33,714 bases of DNA from an uncultured Actinomycetes bacterium (GTDB lineage Bacteria; Actinomycetota; Actinomycetes; Nanopelagicales; Nanopelagicaceae), in NCBI GenBank assembly GCA_903820565.1, contig CAIJHZ010000099.1, positions 1 through 33,714 of the forward strand, in the 5' to 3' direction. Below the pieces are notes generated by a model. That model did not search any database and was not told the origin of the DNA. It saw nothing but the letters and a program-made list of their open reading frames with translations. Of this stretch, positions 1 to 8,126 are shown piece after piece. Every line of letters starts with the position of its first letter. The first letter of the stretch is position 1. A program made the translations under genes and the position numbers.

Positions 1-765
1 AGCAACCATGTCATCGATCAAGCGGTGCTCATACCAAATTCCTGCAGCTTCAAATTGAGTTTTGAACTCTGCTACATAGATATCTTCAAAGATGTCCTTG
101 AAGCGACCGTCATATGCCTTAAGGATTGTGTTCTTAGTTGAAAGATAGACAGGGAATTTACGTAGAAGTCCGTAATTAAGTGAGGCCCGTGCAAAGTCGC
201 GAATTGAATCATCAACGTTGTACATCGCCATTGCAATACCTGATGATTCAAAGTTGAAAACCTCAGTATTAATTGGCGCGGATCCATCTTCAGGAACAAA
301 TGAGATTGTTAGCTTTCCTGGGCCTGGAACTTTGAAATCTGTTGCGCGGTATTGATCACCAAATGCGTGACGGCCAATAACAATTGGCTTAGTCCAATGT
401 GGAACCAAACGAGGGACATTGCTGATAATAATTGGCTCGCGGAAAATAACGCCACCAAGAATGTTGCGGATTGTTCCATTAGGAGATTTCCACATCTTCT
501 TGAGTCCGAACTCTTCAACACGTGCTTCATCTGGAGTAATCGTGGCGCACTTAATTCCAACACCGTGCTTTTGAATGGCACGTGCTGAATCAATTGTTAC
601 CTGATCATCCGTTGCATCGCGGTGTTCCATGCCGAGGTCGTAATACTCAAGATTCACATCTAAGTACGGCAAGATCAATGAATCCTTGATGAACTGCCAC
701 ATAATGCGTGTCATTTCATCGCCATCTAGCTCAACGACTGTGCCTGTTACCTTAATCTTGCTCAT
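1..765 (-). CDS. icd: NADP-dependent isocitrate dehydrogenase (partial, C-terminus beyond window)
   Basis: Oxidatively decarboxylates isocitrate to 2-oxoglutarate with NADP+ in the TCA cycle. The first 255 residues are visible and the frame runs open off the left edge; the family is about 400 residues, so roughly 150 are missing. The sequence is of the eukaryote-like/mycobacterial Icd1 dimer type: KCATITPDE (72-80), KSPNGTIRN (93-101) and later arginines put Thr77, Ser94, Asn96, Arg100, Arg109 and Arg132 at the same numbers as the isocitrate-binding residues of human IDH1. The ATG start is preceded by AAGGGGAG a few bases upstream. It lies 31 bases after mdh with no terminator between, so it is probably the distal gene of the sucC-to-icd operon. 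Confidence 0.95.
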   Translation of the reverse strand, partial: MSKIKVTGTVVELDGDEMTRIMWQFIKDSLILPYLDVNLEYYDLGMEHRDATDDQVTIDSARAIQKHGVGIKCATITPDEARVEEFGLKKMWKSPNGTIRNILGGVIFREPIIISNVPRLVPHWTKPIVIGRHAFGDQYRATDFKVPGPGKLTISFVPEDGSAPINTEVFNFESSGIAMAMYNVDDSIRDFARASLNYGLLRKFPVYLSTKNTILKAYDGRFKDIFEDIYVAEFKTQFEAAGIWYEHRLIDDMVA

Positions 766-796
766 AGTCTCCCCTTATTTATCTTTTCAAAATTAA

Positions 797-1747
797 TTAA
801 AGTGTCTGAACATCTGCTTGTTTTGCACGAACCGCTTCAGCTGCCTCTTTAAGGGCTGCAACTTCTGAATCAGTCAATGCGCTTTCTACAACCTTCTTGA
901 TACCGGTGCGACCGATCTCGGCTTCAACGCCAAGATACACACCAGAAATTCCGTACTCGCCATCAACCCAAGCACATACAGGCATTACCGCGCCTGAATC
1001 TTCGATCACAGCCTTCGCCATTCGGGCAGCAGCTGCAGATGGTGCGTAATACGCAGAACCTGTTTTTAGAAGTGCAACAACTTCGGCGCCACCATTGCGT
1101 GTTCGATCAACTAGATCAGCAATTTCTTCATGTGAAAGAAGATCACTGAGAGGCTTGCCGTCAACTGTGCAACGACTTGGAACCGGAACCATAGTGTCGC
1201 CGTGTGAACCAAGTGTTAGTGTCTTAACTGATCCAACTTTTACGCCAAGTTTTTCAGCAACAAAGTTTGTGAAGCGCGCCGTGTCTAGCATTCCTGCTTG
1301 ACCCATTACACGATTTTTTGGAAAGCCTGTTGCGATCTGTGCAAGAGCGGTCATTTCATCAAGTGGATTTGAAACCACGATGATCACTGCATCTGGTGAA
1401 TGCTTTGCAATGTTTTCCGCAACACCGCGAACGATGCCTGCATTAACACCGATCAAATCCATACGGCTCATGCCAGGTTTACGAGGTAGTCCTGCGGTGA
1501 TCACAACTACATCTGAATTAGCTGTAGCTTCATAGCCAGCACCTTCGGCAGTCGTTGTTGCGCCAATAATTTTTGTTTCAAAACCTTCAATTGAGCGAGA
1601 TTGGTTCATGTCTAAAGCCAAACCTTCTGGCTTACCTTCGACGATATCTGTTAGAACAACGGTGTCGAAAACATCATATTCAGCTAAACGAAGAGCTGTC
1701 GTTGAACCGTAAAAGCCTGCACCAACTACTGTGACTTTGCCACCCAT
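797..1747 (-). CDS. mdh: malate dehydrogenase, LDH-like type
   Basis: Interconverts malate and oxaloacetate with NAD+ in the TCA cycle. Residues below are numbered from an upstream ATG at 1762, which gives 321 residues. The Rossmann motif GAGFYG is at 14-19, the substrate-loop Arg94 in LPRKPGMSR marks malate rather than lactate specificity, NPLDE is at 132-136, and Asp160 with His187 (GSHGDT) forms the catalytic pair. I prefer the internal ATG at 1747 (316 residues), because GGAG lies five bases before it while the upstream ATG has no ribosome binding site; the family also normally starts right at the beta strand KVTVVGAG. It follows the DUF3017-like gene and precedes icd. Confidence 0.95.
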   Translation of the reverse strand: MGGKVTVVGAGFYGSTTALRLAEYDVFDTVVLTDIVEGKPEGLALDMNQSRSIEGFETKIIGATTTAEGAGYEATANSDVVVITAGLPRKPGMSRMDLIGVNAGIVRGVAENIAKHSPDAVIIVVSNPLDEMTALAQIATGFPKNRVMGQAGMLDTARFTNFVAEKLGVKVGSVKTLTLGSHGDTMVPVPSRCTVDGKPLSDLLSHEEIADLVDRTRNGGAEVVALLKTGSAYYAPSAAAARMAKAVIEDSGAVMPVCAWVDGEYGISGVYLGVEAEIGRTGIKKVVESALTDSEVAALKEAAEAVRAKQADVQTL

Positions 1748-1785
1748 AGTGACTCCATTCATGCGTATATGTGAATAGGTGAACT

Positions 1786-2013
1786 CTATCGTCCACGAGG
1801 AAGTGCAATTGCCAGCGCAAAAAGGGCTAGCGCGATAACAACAGGTAAATAAAACTCAATGCTGCGGAATTTACGAGATTTCAGTGCAATCCCCAAGGTT
1901 CCTGCTGCGATAAAAAGTGACCCACCTCGCACTATGCCGTTGGCTCCAAGAATCACCCCAACCAAGACTGCGGCGTAACTAACAATAGAAAGCAGGCGCT
2001 CATTTAGCTGCAT
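1786..2013 (-). CDS. small membrane protein, DUF3017-like
   Basis: A 75-residue hydrophobic protein of unknown function. Three apolar stretches are visible (about 9-24, 31-45 and 53-70) separated by Arg/Lys-containing loops, with a positive C-terminus (PRGR), so it should sit in the cytoplasmic membrane. I call it DUF3017-like mainly from its size and its place between folD and mdh, where actinobacteria commonly carry such a gene; no motif proves it. Its ATG overlaps the end of folD by ten bases, which implies translational coupling. Confidence 0.7.
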   Translation of the reverse strand: MQLNERLLSIVSYAAVLVGVILGANGIVRGGSLFIAAGTLGIALKSRKFRSIEFYLPVVIALALFALAIALPRGR

Positions 2014-2843
2014 GCATCAACCACATTAGTTAGCAGCATTGCGCGAGTCATAGGTCCGACACCACCTGGCATTGGAGATACCCATGAAGCTTTTCCAAAA
2101 ACTGAGGGGCATACATCTCCATCTAATCCTTCTGGAGTTCGCGAAATACCAACATCAATTATTACTGCGCCTTCTTTGATCATTTCTGCCTTTAAGAAAT
2201 GCGATTGCCCAATTGCCGCGACAACAATGTCAGCATTCTGGGTATGCCTTAACAAGTCTTTGGTACCTGTATGTGTCAGTGTGACGGTTGCATTTTCTTG
2301 TTTGCGTGAAAGTAATAGCCCCAATGGACGACCAACAGTTAAGCCCCGACCAATGACTGTTACTTCTGCGCCATTAGTTGTGATTTTGTAATGATCAAGT
2401 AAGGCAACAATTGCACGGGGTGTGCACGGCAATGGTGCGTCATACCCTGCAACTAAGCGACCAAGATTGAGAGGGTGCAATCCATCTGCATCCTTATCGG
2501 GATCAATTGCTTCTAAAACCCTTTGGGTATTTATTCCTTGTGGTAATGGCAGTTGCACGATATATCCGGTGCATTCCTTCGCTGAATTCAAATCTGAAAT
2601 TGCAGCCAAAACATCTTTTTCAGTTGCACTTTCTGGCAAGTCAACTCGGATCGAATTAATTCCAACTTCTTTGCAATCACGATGCTTTCCACCGACATAC
2701 GAAAGGGAACCAGGATCATTTCCTACCAAAACAGTTCCAAGGCCTGGAGTTATTCCATTCACCTTAAGTGCTGCTACACGGGTCGCGAGTTCAGCTTTGA
2801 TGGCGGATGCAAGTGCCTTGCCATCCAAAATCTGTGCGCTCAT
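2004..2843 (-). CDS. folD: bifunctional methylene-THF dehydrogenase / methenyl-THF cyclohydrolase
   Basis: Converts 5,10-methylene-THF to 10-formyl-THF with NADP+, giving the formyl donor used by PurN and PurH just upstream. The 279-residue length is typical. Visible motifs are Tyr49 and Lys53 in SYVGGKHRDC (catalytic lysine), QLPLP at 97-101, DKDADGLHP at 116-124, the nucleotide-binding GRGLTVGRPL at 165-174 and PMPGGVGPMT at 257-266. It starts 17 bases after the purH stop. A TAGGCT hexamer ends six bases before the ATG, so besides operon read-through it may have its own leaderless transcript. Confidence 0.97.
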   Translation of the reverse strand: MSAQILDGKALASAIKAELATRVAALKVNGITPGLGTVLVGNDPGSLSYVGGKHRDCKEVGINSIRVDLPESATEKDVLAAISDLNSAKECTGYIVQLPLPQGINTQRVLEAIDPDKDADGLHPLNLGRLVAGYDAPLPCTPRAIVALLDHYKITTNGAEVTVIGRGLTVGRPLGLLLSRKQENATVTLTHTGTKDLLRHTQNADIVVAAIGQSHFLKAEMIKEGAVIIDVGISRTPEGLDGDVCPSVFGKASWVSPMPGGVGPMTRAMLLTNVVDACS

Positions 2844-2849
2844 GGTTTA

Positions 2850-2855
2850 AGCCTA
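2850..2855 (-). promoter_or_regulatory. candidate -10 element for leaderless folD transcript
   Basis: On the minus strand TAGGCT (TANNNT form) is followed by exactly six bases and the folD ATG, so transcription would begin at or beside the start codon. No convincing -35 was found. The same hexamer and spacing recur before the PIG-L deacetylase at 10391. Confidence 0.45.
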
Positions 2856-2860
2856 TCTAT

Positions 2861-4399
2861 TTATGCGTGTGAAAAATGTCGAGTGCCGGTGAAGAACATC
2901 GCAATTCCAGCCGCCTTTGCAGCTGCAATAACCTCTTCATCACGCACACTTCCACCTGGTTGAACAACTGCCGTGATTCCAGCGTCGATGAGAATTTGTA
3001 GCCCATCAGCAAAGGGGAAAAACGCATCACTTGCGGCAACAGATCCTTTGACACGGTCACCTGCTCGAGAAACAGCAAGGCGAGCAGAATCAACGCGATT
3101 TACTTGACCCATCCCAATACCAACAGAAGCTGTGCCCTTTGCCAACAAAATTGCGTTGCTCTTAACCGAACGAACACTACGCCAAGCAAACTCTAGATCT
3201 TTCATAACTTGAACATCAACTGGATCACCGCTTACCTGTTTCCAATTCGCCGGCGAATCTCCATCTGCATCAATTAAATCTGTTGCCTGCACAAGAACTC
3301 CCCCAGAAACTGGACGAATCTCCAGTGAATTAATTGATGTGAGATCGCACTTGAGAATTCGAATCGATGGCTTCTTCATAAGAAGTTCGAGGGCATCTGC
3401 ATCGTAACCAGGTGCAATTAAAACTTCGGTAAAGATCTTTGATAGTGGTTGCGCCATTGCAAGATCAACTGTTCGATTAGCTGCGACTACCCCACCGAAT
3501 GCAGAAACTGGATCACACTCATGTGCATGTTGATAAGCAACTGCAACCCCAAGTTCACATACTGCAATACCACATGGATTTGCGTGCTTCATGATTGCAA
3601 CGGCAGGATCGCGATGATCTAAAACCGCTCGCCATGCCGCTTCAGCATCTGTGTAATTATTAAATGACATTTCCTTGCCATGTAATTGCTGTGCGCTAAC
3701 AATGCCAGCTGGACCACCTGAGTAAATAGCAGCAACTTGATGTGGATTCTCACCATAACGAAGGGAATCTTCACGATGCCAGATTCTGCCAAACCATTCT
3801 GGGAGTTCCTTATCTGTAGCTTGTCCAAGCCAGGTAGCGATTGTTAGATCGTATTCAGCGGTAGTACGGAAAACTTCAAGTGCTAGTTGGCGTCGTTCTA
3901 CCTCAGTAAATCCGCCTGCTGCAATCGCTGTTAGAAGTTGGTCGTACTGGGATGTCTGGCAAATAACGCCTACCGAGCCATGGTTTTTCGCCGCTCCTCG
4001 AAGCATCGATGGTCCACCGATATCAATCTGTTCGATGCACTCTTCAAAATTAGCGCCAGATGCAATGGTTGCTGCAAATGGATACAAATTGATTATTACT
4101 AAATCAAATGGCGCAATGTCTAATTCGGCGATTGCAGCAAGATGTTCTGGATTATTTTGATCAGCCAATATTCCGCCATGAACGCGTGGATGTAATGTTT
4201 TAACGCGGCCGCCCATAATTTCAGGAAAGCCTGTGTATGTGCTGACTTCCGTTACTGCAATACCAGCCTCAGCCAAATTCTTAGCGGTAGAACCTGTTGA
4301 TAAAATCTCGACGCCCGCTGAACTTAATGCCTTACCAATTTCAATGAGGCGATCTTTGTCATAGACACTTACAAGTGCACGGCGAATTGGTTTTCTCAT
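2861..4399 (-). CDS. purH: bifunctional AICAR transformylase / IMP cyclohydrolase
   Basis: Carries out the last two steps of IMP synthesis: formylation of AICAR with 10-formyl-THF, then ring closure. The protein has 512 residues, normal for the family. The N-terminal cyclohydrolase (MGS-like) domain shows RVKTLHPRVHGG (65-76), NLYPF (104-108) and GGPSMLRGAAKN (128-139). The transformylase domain shows RYGENPHQ (214-221), the catalytic Lys-His pair at 271-272 in KHANPCG, and DPVSAFGG (296-303). Its ATG overlaps the purN stop by four bases (ATGA), and folD follows 17 bases downstream. Confidence 0.98.
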   Translation of the reverse strand: MRKPIRRALVSVYDKDRLIEIGKALSSAGVEILSTGSTAKNLAEAGIAVTEVSTYTGFPEIMGGRVKTLHPRVHGGILADQNNPEHLAAIAELDIAPFDLVIINLYPFAATIASGANFEECIEQIDIGGPSMLRGAAKNHGSVGVICQTSQYDQLLTAIAAGGFTEVERRQLALEVFRTTAEYDLTIATWLGQATDKELPEWFGRIWHREDSLRYGENPHQVAAIYSGGPAGIVSAQQLHGKEMSFNNYTDAEAAWRAVLDHRDPAVAIMKHANPCGIAVCELGVAVAYQHAHECDPVSAFGGVVAANRTVDLAMAQPLSKIFTEVLIAPGYDADALELLMKKPSIRILKCDLTSINSLEIRPVSGGVLVQATDLIDADGDSPANWKQVSGDPVDVQVMKDLEFAWRSVRSVKSNAILLAKGTASVGIGMGQVNRVDSARLAVSRAGDRVKGSVAASDAFFPFADGLQILIDAGITAVVQPGGSVRDEEVIAAAKAAGIAMFFTGTRHFSHA

Positions 4400-4962
4400 C
4401 GTGAATAAGTCTCCAGTGTCGGTGTAATCAAGGCGATGGTCGCAACTATGAGACCACGCTCTACTTTCTTAATTCTCTCATGAAGTGTTGCTTCATCATC
4501 GCCGGGCAACACCGGGACCTCCATTTGCGTGATGATCGGCCCAGTATCTATGCCTGCATCAACCCAGTGAACAGTTGTGCCAGTGATCGTGACACCTGCA
4601 GCTAAGGCATCACGAACCGCATGCGCACCAGGAAATTCGGGAAGTAGCGCCGGGTGACTATTGATTGTTGGAAAAGTAGTGACAAATTCTGCAGATAAGA
4701 TTTTCATAAATCCAGCGCTAATAACTAAATCAGGTTGGTACTGATCAACTTGATCAAATAATTGACGATCCCATGCCGCACGGTCACTCTTCAACTGTAT
4801 AACCGATGTATTGATATCGGCTTTCTTGGCACGTTCCAACACTTGAGCATCTGCTGAATCAGAGACGACTGCAACGATTTGAATATCAAGCTCTGTTGCA
4901 TCAAGGATTGCTTGCGTTAATGAGCCTGTACCAGAAGCAAGAATTACTACACGCTTTCTCAT
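4396..4962 (-). CDS. purN: phosphoribosylglycinamide formyltransferase
   Basis: Transfers the formyl group of 10-formyl-THF to GAR in purine synthesis. It is 188 residues long. The N-terminal phosphate loop reads ASGTGSL (9-15), a slight change from the usual SGxGSN. Catalytic residues are Asn101 and His103 in NSHPALLP and Asp139 in the segment following HWVDAGID. Both ends overlap neighbours by four bases: its ATG with the DUF6350 stop... and its stop with the purH ATG, so the three genes are translationally coupled. The order PerM-like, purN, purH is the same as in mycobacteria. Confidence 0.97.
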   Translation of the reverse strand: MRKRVVILASGTGSLTQAILDATELDIQIVAVVSDSADAQVLERAKKADINTSVIQLKSDRAAWDRQLFDQVDQYQPDLVISAGFMKILSAEFVTTFPTINSHPALLPEFPGAHAVRDALAAGVTITGTTVHWVDAGIDTGPIITQMEVPVLPGDDEATLHERIKKVERGLIVATIALITPTLETYSR

Positions 4963-6038
4963 CTGCGCTTAATCAATCGAGGCAGGTATAGGGCTAAAGC
5001 AGCCCCCACCACTAGTTCTGCAGCTATTGCTAACGTGAACTTCCAGGGTGAAACACCAACAGCAGACATTGCATCCGTAATTAATGCCCCACTTCCTGAA
5101 TAGCCGACAAATGCGGCGATTGCAATTGCGACGATCAAACTTTGCTGTAAAACCTTGAGGTTAAGTGCAACTGTCCAGCTGGCAAGAAGTGCACCTGCAA
5201 AGATTATGAAGGTGATGCCGATCAATGCAATGGTTGATTTTCCTTCGGGTATTGCACCCAATAACGGCATTGCTGGCATCTTGTTTAATCGATATGAAAG
5301 CGGAGATACCAGCGTGCCTGACCCGACGGCAAAACCGACACCTGAAAAATAAGCAAGGGTGGCAACGATTGCATTGGGCAGATACAAAATATTGAGGAGC
5401 AGTAAGAGCAAACCACCAAAAATGCCCGGCTGCAAAACAGTAGATAGATTCTTAACCATTGAGATATTTAGAAGTAAGCAGATGCCAAGAATTATTGATG
5501 CTGCACCTAGTAATAGCGCAATTATTCGAGAACCAAATAGAAAACCTTGGCCCAATGCTGCTTTGCGTCCAACAGTTGCTCCGACCAAAAGTGTAAAAGG
5601 TAGTACATAAATAATTGCGAAATACCAGACCGGTTTAATTGATTCGGTTTTTGAAAATAGTGAAGCAAGTACAGCAAACAGGGTATAAGTGATCGCAAAG
5701 AGTGCTCGAGCGGGACCAACTAATGATGAGTCATTATCTAAACGTTCAATTGTGCGTGCTAGCCCATTTCGGATTGCAAGAACCGGAAAAATAAGTGCGC
5801 CAAGGGGAAGGTAGGAAAGATAGCCAGCCAAACCAGAGGGTGGTAAAGCTAATGAAAAGGGAATCTGATGTGCGCCGATCCAGATCCATAACGCCGCGCG
5901 CAAAGGATCTCCGGTATTTCCTGTTGCACTACCCGCTGTCGCCCATGCAAGAAGTGAGATAAACGATGTTGGAAGTAAAAGCCACGCAACACTACGCAGG
6001 ACTTGAGGCACTACTGCACCAAGTACCCGCGTCATCAT
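4959..6038 (-). CDS. polytopic membrane protein, DUF6350 / PerM-like
   Basis: A 359-residue very hydrophobic protein with about eight to ten apolar segments (for example near 12-34, 69-88, 111-128, 136-155, 172-193, 205-233, 268-292, 301-318 and 333-353), ending in a basic LIKRR tail. The family call rests on topology, length and position between sucD and purN, which matches Rv0955 (PerM) of M. tuberculosis. PerM is known as a membrane protein linked to cell division and persistence; whether this homologue does the same is inference. It begins two bases after sucD and overlaps purN by four. Confidence 0.8.
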   Translation of the reverse strand: MMTRVLGAVVPQVLRSVAWLLLPTSFISLLAWATAGSATGNTGDPLRAALWIWIGAHQIPFSLALPPSGLAGYLSYLPLGALIFPVLAIRNGLARTIERLDNDSSLVGPARALFAITYTLFAVLASLFSKTESIKPVWYFAIIYVLPFTLLVGATVGRKAALGQGFLFGSRIIALLLGAASIILGICLLLNISMVKNLSTVLQPGIFGGLLLLLLNILYLPNAIVATLAYFSGVGFAVGSGTLVSPLSYRLNKMPAMPLLGAIPEGKSTIALIGITFIIFAGALLASWTVALNLKVLQQSLIVAIAIAAFVGYSGSGALITDAMSAVGVSPWKFTLAIAAELVVGAALALYLPRLIKRR

Positions 6039-6040
6039 TG

Positions 6041-6922
6041 TTATCGACCCAGAATTGCGCGTAACAAACGCGCGGTTTCACTAGGTGTTTGACCAACTTT
6101 TACGCCAGCTGCTTCCAATGCATCTTTCTTACCTTGTGCAGTTCCTGAAGATCCAGAAACAATTGCACCTGCGTGACCCATGGTCTTACCTTCTGGTGCG
6201 GTGAATCCTGCAACGTAACCAACAACTGGCTTTGTTACATACTCTGCAATAAATGCTGCAGCGCGTTCTTCTGCATCTCCGCCAATTTCACCAATCATTA
6301 CGATCGCTTTTGTCTCTGGATCATCTTGGAATGCGCGCAAGCAATCGATGTGAGTAGTTCCAATTACTGGATCTCCACCAATTCCTACTGCGGTACTAAA
6401 TCCAATGTCACGTAACTCGTACATCATTTGATAGGTAAGAGTTCCTGATTTTGAGACTAATCCAATCGGACCGGCACCGGTGATATCTGCAGGAATGATT
6501 CCAACATTTGATTTTCCAGGACTTATTAATCCTGGGCAGTTAGGGCCAATAATCTGTGTCGTTCCCTTTGTCTGCGAATATGCATAAAAACTTGCTGAGT
6601 CATGAACTGGAATTCCTTCGGTGATCACAACAACTAATGGCATCGCTGCATCAATCGCATCGATAACAGCAGCTTTTGCAAACTTAGGCGGAACAAATAC
6701 AACGGAAACATTTGCTCCCGTAGCAGACATTGCCTCGGTAACTGTGTTGAATACTGGAAGCTGGTAGCCATCAATATCGACGACCTGTCCGCCCTTACCT
6801 GGTGTAACTCCACCCACAATTTTTGTACCTGAAGCCAACATTCGTCGGGTGTGCTTGGTTCCTTCAGAACCTGTCATTCCCTGAACAATTACTGTACTTG
6901 CATCGTTAATAAAGATAGACAT
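6041..6922 (-). CDS. sucD: succinyl-CoA synthetase, alpha subunit
   Basis: CoA-binding and phosphohistidine subunit of the enzyme that makes ATP or GTP from succinyl-CoA in the TCA cycle. The 293-residue protein has the CoA-binding fold with TGSEGTKH (17-24) and TPGKGG (40-45), VPPK (77-80), GPNCPG (126-131) and the phosphorylated His250 in GHAGAIVSG. It overlaps the sucC stop by one base (TAATG), as expected for subunits made in equal amounts. Confidence 0.98.
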   Translation of the reverse strand: MSIFINDASTVIVQGMTGSEGTKHTRRMLASGTKIVGGVTPGKGGQVVDIDGYQLPVFNTVTEAMSATGANVSVVFVPPKFAKAAVIDAIDAAMPLVVVITEGIPVHDSASFYAYSQTKGTTQIIGPNCPGLISPGKSNVGIIPADITGAGPIGLVSKSGTLTYQMMYELRDIGFSTAVGIGGDPVIGTTHIDCLRAFQDDPETKAIVMIGEIGGDAEERAAAFIAEYVTKPVVGYVAGFTAPEGKTMGHAGAIVSGSSGTAQGKKDALEAAGVKVGQTPSETARLLRAILGR

Positions 6923-8085
6923 TACTTCGCCGCCAATTCTGCAGCGCGATTTGCTGCTCCATCCATCGTGTCTGCCTGCTCAACTAACGGGTGCGCGGCC
7001 TTTGCCAAAATAGCCCGACCTTCAACAACATTGTTTCCATCGAGGCGTACAACAATCGGCTTAGTCGCTTTTGGACCAAGTAATTCAAGGGCCTGAACGA
7101 TTCCGTTTGCAACGGCGTCGCAGGCTGTGATCCCACCAAACACATTGACGAAAACACTCTTTACATCGGCATCACCCAAAATAATTGAAAGACCATCGGC
7201 CATGATCTGCGCGGATGCTCCGCCGCCAATGTCTAAGAAGTTAGCAGGGCGTACTCCGCCATGCTTTTCACCAGCGTAGGCGACAACATCAAGTGTGCTC
7301 ATTACAAGTCCTGCACCGTTACCGATGATTCCAACCTGTCCATCGAGCTTGACGTAGTTAAGTCCTTTGTCTTTTGCTGCAGCCTCTAGCGGATTTTCTG
7401 CCTCTTGGTCAACAAGTGATTGATGATCTGGCTGACGGAAATCAGCATTGTCATCAAGAGTTACTTTTCCATCGAGAGCAATAATCTTTCCATCATGTGT
7501 CTTTACTAGTGGATTCACTTCTACAAGAGTTGCATCTTCGCCTTGGAATACATCCCACAACTTAAGCAATACCTGTGCAACCTGATCTGCAACATCTGTA
7601 GGAAAAGCTGCTGCTGCAACAATCTCTTGCGCTTTGGCTAAGGTGATTCCATCTACTGCAGATACCGGAATCTTGGCAAGCTTTTCAGGTGCAGTATGTG
7701 CAACCTCTTCGATATCCATTCCGCCTGATACAGATGCCATCACTAAGAATGTTCGGTTGGATCGGTCTAGCAAAATTGATAAGTAATACTCGGCCTCGAT
7801 TGGAGCTGCCGCTGCAATCATCACTGTTCGTACGGTGTGACCCTTGATATCCATTCCAAGAATTGCACCTGCTTTTTCGCGTGCATCCGTAGGATTTTCT
7901 GCAAGCTTTACGCCGCCTGCTTTTCCACGGCCACCAACTTTGACCTGAGCCTTTACAACTACCTTGCCACCAATGGCCAGCGCTGCTTTTTCCGCTTCAT
8001 CAGCTGTCGTTGCAATTGCAGCAGCTAAAACAGGTACGCCATGTTTTTCAAAAATATCTCGGGCTTGGTATTCAAAGAGATCCAC
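6922..8085 (-). CDS. sucC: succinyl-CoA synthetase, beta subunit
   Basis: ATP-grasp subunit partnering SucD. The 387-residue protein begins MDLFEYQARDIFEKHGVPV, the usual N-terminus, using GTG. The ATP-grasp core shows KAQVKVGGRGKAGGVKLA (45-62), then EVNPL and ALDGK for metal binding, and the C-terminal flavodoxin-like domain includes FVNVFGGITACD. It is the first gene of the sucC-sucD-PerM-purN-purH-folD-DUF3017-mdh-icd run. A possible -10 (TAGATT, 8096-8101, minus strand) lies ten bases before the GTG. The gap to pcrA is 41 bases with no terminator hairpin. Confidence 0.97.
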   Translation of the reverse strand: MDLFEYQARDIFEKHGVPVLAAAIATTADEAEKAALAIGGKVVVKAQVKVGGRGKAGGVKLAENPTDAREKAGAILGMDIKGHTVRTVMIAAAAPIEAEYYLSILLDRSNRTFLVMASVSGGMDIEEVAHTAPEKLAKIPVSAVDGITLAKAQEIVAAAAFPTDVADQVAQVLLKLWDVFQGEDATLVEVNPLVKTHDGKIIALDGKVTLDDNADFRQPDHQSLVDQEAENPLEAAAKDKGLNYVKLDGQVGIIGNGAGLVMSTLDVVAYAGEKHGGVRPANFLDIGGGASAQIMADGLSIILGDADVKSVFVNVFGGITACDAVANGIVQALELLGPKATKPIVVRLDGNNVVEGRAILAKAAHPLVEQADTMDGAANRAAELAAK

Positions 8086-8126
8086 TGGGGCTCACAATCT
8101 ATTGGCCGGCTATATACGGGGTAATC

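Noticed and set aside
2422..2850. 142-residue plus-strand frame opposite folD
   Set aside because: Antisense shadow of folD with no recognisable features.
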